The position numbers and the translations under genes are program-made. Source: Fremontodendron californicum (lineage: Eukaryota; Streptophyta; Magnoliopsida; Malvales; Malvaceae). Taken from it: 64,000 nucleotides of DNA. Positions within the stretch are counted from its first letter, which is position 1; every line of letters begins with the position of its first letter. The DNA lies in the NCBI GenBank assembly GCA_030761205.1, contig JAULJL010000005.1, positions 8,829,501 through 8,893,500 on the forward strand. Reading direction: 5' to 3'. Of this stretch, positions 59,142 to 64,000 are shown in pieces. The notes beneath the pieces were generated by a model, which was not told where the DNA came from, did no database searches, and saw only the letters and a program-made list of their open reading frames with translations.

Positions 59142-60713
59142 GAATGGCATTCTCGGGTGCAATCAAAAGAACCACGGAATCACCAGATACTAGGACCCTG
59201 AACGTGAGTTACATATTGAACATTTATAATAACTTCGGCCATATAGTAGTAAAAAAAGATAAAAGGCTCTATCCTAGTAGATAGAGGAAAGCCTACATTT
59301 GCAGATATAACTGGCCCAGATAATGTGGCTAATGCTTCTTTAGTTCCATTTATATCAGCAGATGCTTTACCACATAAAATAAGTGAAGAACACTCAACAT
59401 CATCAGCTATAAATCCTTATTTCCTAGAGCTCCAAGCCAAAGATATCCCCCACAACCTTACTGTATAAATGAAAGTTAGAAGCTGAAATACCATGATTTA
59501 TTAGATCTTAAATGCTACCAGTCCTGCTAGAGTTCATAGAAACGGCTGGGTGAGGAAACCGAACACTACAAGGATATATTAATATATATTTGATGTTGTA
59601 ACTACTAAAGGCAGTAAAACAACAAAAGCATTTAAATTTCAAACCTTATTGATGAAGCAGCGTCAAAATATTTAAGGACAAGAATCATGGGAAACAGCAC
59701 GAGTAGGGGTCTCCAAAGAACTTTGGAAAGTGTCAATACAGCAGATGCACCGCCACTAATCACACAAACTTTAGCATCAGATTCTGGTGATGAACCTATA
59801 GCCCATCATGGACAAAAGTGTTCGAGATAGATGATATGTGAGTTGTGACCTGATAAAGAATTGCAAAACAAGCATTATTGTCCATGATGCTGTCTGCATT
59901 GCACTAGAAAGTCAAGAAGCACCTTTCAAATAGCAACTATTCTGCAAACAAAGATAATTGTGATCTTAGCACGTCTCCAAACCCCAATAATCCTTTGTTG
60001 TTTTACATAAAAGGTCCACTATTAGTGTTCCATATATTTTCTTTTTATGGATTTGGCTTCTGCATCTCTCTTTTTTGTCAAAATTTCCACAAGCACCTCT
60101 CAGAAATTAAGCTTCAACCTACCTAATAACGAATTTGACATTTCTCGTTACTGACTTCATGCTCGGCATTGTATGCAAAATTTTTGTACAAGAATGTTAT
60201 CATTCATCATAAATGACTGATGAACATGAAGGAAACAAGTTTATTCTCTAAGAGTCTAACCGTGCACATAGACGGGTGTTTGAGAAAGATTGCGTGTGAG
60301 TGAGCTGGAGAGTGAGTAAAGACTAGAAAATTTCCATTCCTATCTCTAAGATTAAAGGCTCAATAAGAACAGAAATATTAAATCCACAAAAGAAGACATA
60401 CCTGCTTCAAAAGTTTACTATATTGTGCCTTTGAAATTGCTGAAACTTAACCGAGAGTTCCTCTAACATGAAGTGGATGCCCTGACAAGGATTCTGACAA
60501 AAGAAACGGGAAACAAGAAAATCAGAAACGCCTAAAAATAAAAAAGGGAACATAATACCATTTCACTCAACATAGTGAAAGTTTTACCTGCGATGGATGC
60601 ACCTTTCTGTTGCAACTCAGAAGACTTCAAGTTTTAAAAGCTTTATCCTTCACAATCACACCTTTTTTCCAACCAGACCCCAACTAAGTCCTTAAGAAAA
60701 TCCAGGGCTTTCC
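59142..60713 (-). pseudogene. Unrecognised multi-exon gene relic, upstream part
   Basis: Several exon-like blocks lie on the minus strand. Block A 60598-60713 is flanked by TATAG and GTAAAA (SSELQQKGASIA). Block B 60402-60493 is flanked by TTGTCAG and GTATGT, continues in phase (ESLSGHPLHVRGTLG) and then meets a stop. Block C about 59645-59941 reads DAKVCVISGGASAVLTLSK and then a hydrophobic WRPLLVLFPMILVLKYF, possibly a membrane segment. Block D about 59160-59440 reads ADDVECSSLILCGKASADIN, then EALATLSGPVISANVGFPL and, after a shift, AEVIINVQYVTHVQGP. Stops and shifts break every block. I do not recognise the family. The blocks do not match SMC5, which lies just upstream on the same strand. 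Confidence 0.5.
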
Positions 60714-61421
60714 CTATATTAAAAGAAGCAAAAAGCAGAATGTTATGTGTGCAATTTCCAACAAGTACAAACTACAGAGTATGTTACATATCATCACATG
60801 TATAACACAATTAGCATCGTTATGGTTTTTTAACATGTAAACAAAATATGAATCAGATTCAAACATACACATCAAAGTCCAAAATATCCACACACACAAA
60901 AAAACTCCATAGAATTTAATCAATGGCTGGAAAAAAACCATTTAAACAATTTGGTATTCAAAGTTTGACTTGACACATAACTAGTCAGGAAAGATATATG
61001 TTGTCTCCTGGTATGTACACATAACTATTTAAACTGGGACCATACACAAACAAAAACACTAAACAAAAAACATGTACACAAGATGACAGGGAAGTCCTTG
61101 AGAAAAACATCCAGAACACCTTGAATACAAGGTAACGTAAATACTAACCACAGAATTTAACTTAAAATAATGTCAATTTCCAGCCAACCCACTAATGGAG
61201 AGAAAACTCTGTACTATGCAAAATCCTCATTTACAAGAAACAAGAGGTAAAATCACAGATATATTGGAAATCTGACTAATTAAAGCAAAAATAGCTCCTA
61301 AAGTTGACTATACAACCCCATGATTCCAATCAAACATAACTATGATAAATAAAATATTCCATGATTGACCAAAAGTATTCTGATGGAGACTGATTGCCAT
61401 ATCAAGAATTTAACATCTAAC
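60714..61421. other. Region after SMC5 exon 3, no exon recognised
   Basis: The next SMC5 exon should encode the continuation after SEWLYNG, but nothing like it is present here or further along. The sequence is AT-rich and non-coding. Confidence 0.5.
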
Positions 61422-62415
61422 CATTGTACAACCACTCCGACTTGTTGCATGTATCTATTTTACGGACAATGGTGATCTGCTCCTCCTTAGTGTAACACCT
61501 CAAGGAAATCTTAATATACCCCGACTCTTCTCCACACTTCACATATGCTCCAATATTTGTGGCCCTCCCAAGCAGCTGCACAAAGTCAAATACCCTCAGT
61601 CTTATATAGTCTACAAAATATAAGCTAGACAATCAAACAAATAATACGAACCTGAGGTTCACCTCCGAGATAAAGTGCGATAGCACATACAACAGAATTA
61701 ATACAATACGAACCTGAGGTTCACCTCCGAGATAAAGTGTGATAGCACATACAAGAGAGCTCTTACCGGAACCGTTTGGCCCTATGACAAGGTTTAATCG
61801 TGGTCCAGGTTTGCATACCAAGTGATTGAATGTCATGAAATTATGGAGCTCAATCTCAGTGATATTTCCAGGCAGATAGTCATCTTCGCCCCTGAAAGTA
61901 AAAAAAAAGGGAAAAAAATGTCAAATATCCACTCAGCCTATTACATGATTGCTCGAAATATGATAATGAGAAATATATTAATGAAACCAAAATTCCAGAG
62001 TCCCTTTTTTTTCTCGTAATTTCAATTATTTACCCCCCCCCCCCAAAAAAAAAAAAAAAACAACTTCTCAGGAAACAAACAGAGCAAAAAAAAGGTGAAA
62101 GTCCAAAATGTTTAACTGTATCTCCTCTTATCACCAACAAAGCAAAATTCAAAGTTCAAGTCCTGATTTTTCTCTGAACCCGGTCCTTTTTCCCCCACAT
62201 TTTCCCACGGTTTCTCGGCAACCAATCGTGACATTGAAAATCACTCAAAATAAAAGATAAAGGAAATTTTTTTATAAAAAAATCATGATTTTCGACCACC
62301 GTGAAGAATATAGCAACTAAACAACACTGAAAATATAAAAGCAAAAAAGAAAAGAAAAGTTGTGAGAGTGTACGGACCTTGAAACTTTGGGGCGTTTAAG
62401 GCGAGGTTCCTCCAT
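61422..62415 (-). pseudogene. SMC5: SMC5, first three exons only (truncated)
   Basis: SMC5 pairs with SMC6 in a nuclear complex for recombinational DNA repair. Minus-strand exons are 62378-62415 (MEEPRLKRPKVS), 61714-61891 and 61422-61575, joined in phase. Exon 2 gives EIELHNFMTFNHLVCKPGPR and the Walker A GPNGSGKSS (residues 50-58). Exon 3 gives LLGRATNIGAYVKCGEESGY and ends SEWLYNG with a possible donor GTTAGA. Full-length SMC5 is about 1,050 aa; only about 123 are here. Hinge, second coiled coil and Walker B are absent, and unrelated exon-like blocks begin 700 bases later. A 62-bp duplication affects the exon 2 donor. It may be a promoter-bearing fragment of a functional copy elsewhere. 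Confidence 0.8.
61643..61755. repeat. 62-bp tandem duplication across the SMC5 exon 2/intron 2 boundary
   Basis: A block starting AATACGAACCTGAGGTTCAC and including CTCCGAGATAAAGTG and GATAGCACATACAA is present near 61643-61694 and again near 61705-61756, offset by 62 bases. It duplicates the end of exon 2 and its donor. Minus-strand donors are therefore available after 61714 and after 61652. Confidence 0.88.
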
Positions 62416-64000
62416 TGGAAGAACAAGAAACAGCGAATTGATCAGTTAGTTGTAATTATAACGGTGATTTTAGGCAATGGGAATTTAGGAAAAACTGAAA
62501 TCAAATGAAACTCTAGCAGATGATTCGATCAGAACAATAGTTCATGGAATTAGAGAAACCCTAATTTCAAGAGAGAATATAGAAGCTAAATATGGCGGGA
62601 AACTAATGAACCGAGCCGAAGGTAGTTTTTATGGGCCAGACAGTTTTTTTTTTTTTTTTTTTTTTTATCTTAAACAAATACTTATAGGCTTATAGCCCAT
62701 AGAGTTAAAATTTTAATGTTTCTCTAATTTTTTATTTTACTAGTATTTTTTAAAATGTTTATTAATAGTGTTTTACAGCCCATTAAAACTGAAAATTTTA
62801 ATTATTTTATATTGCGTTTGAAAACTTAAATTTTAAAAGTTAAATTTGAATTTTAAAAATAATATAAATTATGTAATAAAATACATATAAATATAACATT
62901 AATGATTATTTTTCAAATCTATTGATTTGTTGGATGTCTATTTAATAGTGAATTTGAAATACGTATACCTTTCAAATATATAATCATATTGAATCTTAAA
63001 TAATTTATACATAATATATGCATCACATTCTCATAATTTGTATAGCAAATGAAATTCAAATCCAAAATTTCAAATTCATGTTTTCAAACATAACATCAAG
63101 AAGTTTGATGATTCAATTTTAGAAAACATTTAATAATATATTTTCGATGAAAAATATTTAAAATATTAAGTATTTTTTAGCTACTTAATGCATTAAGCCA
63201 TTTTATTTTTAAAAATGGTTCATTTACATTTATTTTATATTTTAATTTTTTATTCTTTTATAAATAAAATTACTTTAAAAAATACTAAACATTTAATTTT
63301 CATTATAAATAATTTTATATCATAAATTTGATACTTAAATTTTTTTAGAATTAAAATTTTATTAGTTAAATTTTCAATATTACATTTGTTCAATTTATCC
63401 AAAAATATTTAATAAAGAATTTAAAATTCCTATTTAAATAACTATATAAATGGAAAAAGAAAAATGTGATGTTTTGAGAAAAAATTAAAATTTTAAACTC
63501 CAAAAACAAATATTATTATGTATCCATTAATTTTTAAAATTTTATTAATTTCATAAATATACTAATAAGAAATATGTACTCAACTCTTTAATCCTATAGT
63601 GAGTTTAAAATTTTTCATATCAGCAATATATAAGATAACTTTTCAACAAAAACAAAAAAAATATATATTAATTTTGTGACTAAAAAAACGGAAAGCATGA
63701 ACATAAAAATCCATGAAGTACTCAATTATTGGGAGAAAAAAATGAGGTACTCAATTATGCACATATACATGAATGAATTATATATTTATATTGATGTAAC
63801 ATTTAATAAATTTAAAATAAAGGTTTTTTTTATATAAATATAGCTAAAAAAAAAATCCCAAAATACCTATCCTTTTAGATTATTTCCCAAAATACGCTGG
63901 TTTTAAAATTAGCTGGGAAATCGCCACCCCCCATGGCGATTTCCCAGCATCAAAATATTGATTTTGGCTAAAAATACCAAGGGAAATCGCCATGGGGGGT
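62416..64000. other. SMC5 5' flank and AT-rich DNA
   Basis: The first 200 bases are probably the SMC5 promoter and leader, followed by a T run at 62647-62667. The rest is AT-rich without a gene; a hairpin sits at 63912-63948. Confidence 0.5.
63912..63948. repeat. 15-bp perfect hairpin GCTGGGAAATCGCCA, with a further copy at the window edge
   Basis: Arms 63912-63926 and 63934-63948 are exact inverse complements around a 7-base C-rich loop. From 63981 to 64000 the sequence GGGAAATCGCCATGGGGGGT is the reverse complement of the hairpin's right part, so an inverted copy begins and runs out of the window. Confidence 0.85.

Noticed and set aside
59271..59460. Open plus-strand reading of the block next to the retrotransposon
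   Set aside because: The minus-strand reading is better supported because its frame continues across the insertion and neighbouring minus-strand blocks have splice signals.
1..64000. CRISPR arrays, bacterial operons, rRNA genes or intact tRNA genes
   Set aside because: No regularly spaced identical repeats with unique spacers were seen and the DNA is plainly plant nuclear. The tRNA-like boxes seen belong to degenerate SINE-like repeats.

Overview
The window is plant nuclear DNA: very AT-rich, with intron-containing genes using GT/AG splice sites, a CC-NBS-LRR resistance-gene relic, a Ty3/Gypsy chromovirus and many small non-autonomous transposons. Gene content and intron style suggest a eudicot, probably a rosid; I cannot name the species. 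Real genes are few and most of the window is transposon-derived or featureless AT-rich DNA. All exon coordinates below come from reading splice sites by eye.

Layout. 1-300: 3' end of a decayed NBS-LRR copy. 5785-8303: a nearly full-length CC-NBS-LRR broken by two frameshifts, the first removing the GLPL motif. 8.9-33.9 kb: transposon territory. It holds two 585-bp Mutator-like elements with perfect 9-bp target duplications (8879-9463, 33373-33957), a 2.3-kb long-TIR element (11381-13705), a 4.7-kb solo-LTR-like element (13803-18486) carrying a VPS13 N-terminal fragment, a three-level nest (22041-23808), a Helitron-like element (25362-25820), a CACTA-like element (31151-31642) and several copies of one short hAT family.

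34.6-49.7 kb is the gene-bearing island: a long coiled-coil WEB-family protein (34630-38244, +, 3 exons, 843 aa), a NERD-domain protein (40070-43811, +, 7 exons, 322 aa), a 2.6-kb hAT element (44356-46953), and a cinnamoyl-CoA-reductase-like SDR (47514-49654, -, 5 exons, 310 aa).

51.9-62.4 kb: another long-TIR element (51986-53140), then a 5.3-kb decayed chromovirus (53803-59141, minus orientation) with LTRs, PBS, PPT, gag, protease, RT, RNase H, integrase and a chromodomain. It sits inside what was an exon of an unrecognised minus-strand gene whose reading frame continues on both sides. Beyond it are the first three exons of SMC5 (61422-62415, -) with no sign of the remaining exons and a 62-bp tandem duplication across a splice donor. 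The last 1.5 kb is AT-rich and ends in a strong hairpin. The intact genes are not functionally linked; the common theme is repeated transposition and gene-fragment decay around a small conserved island.
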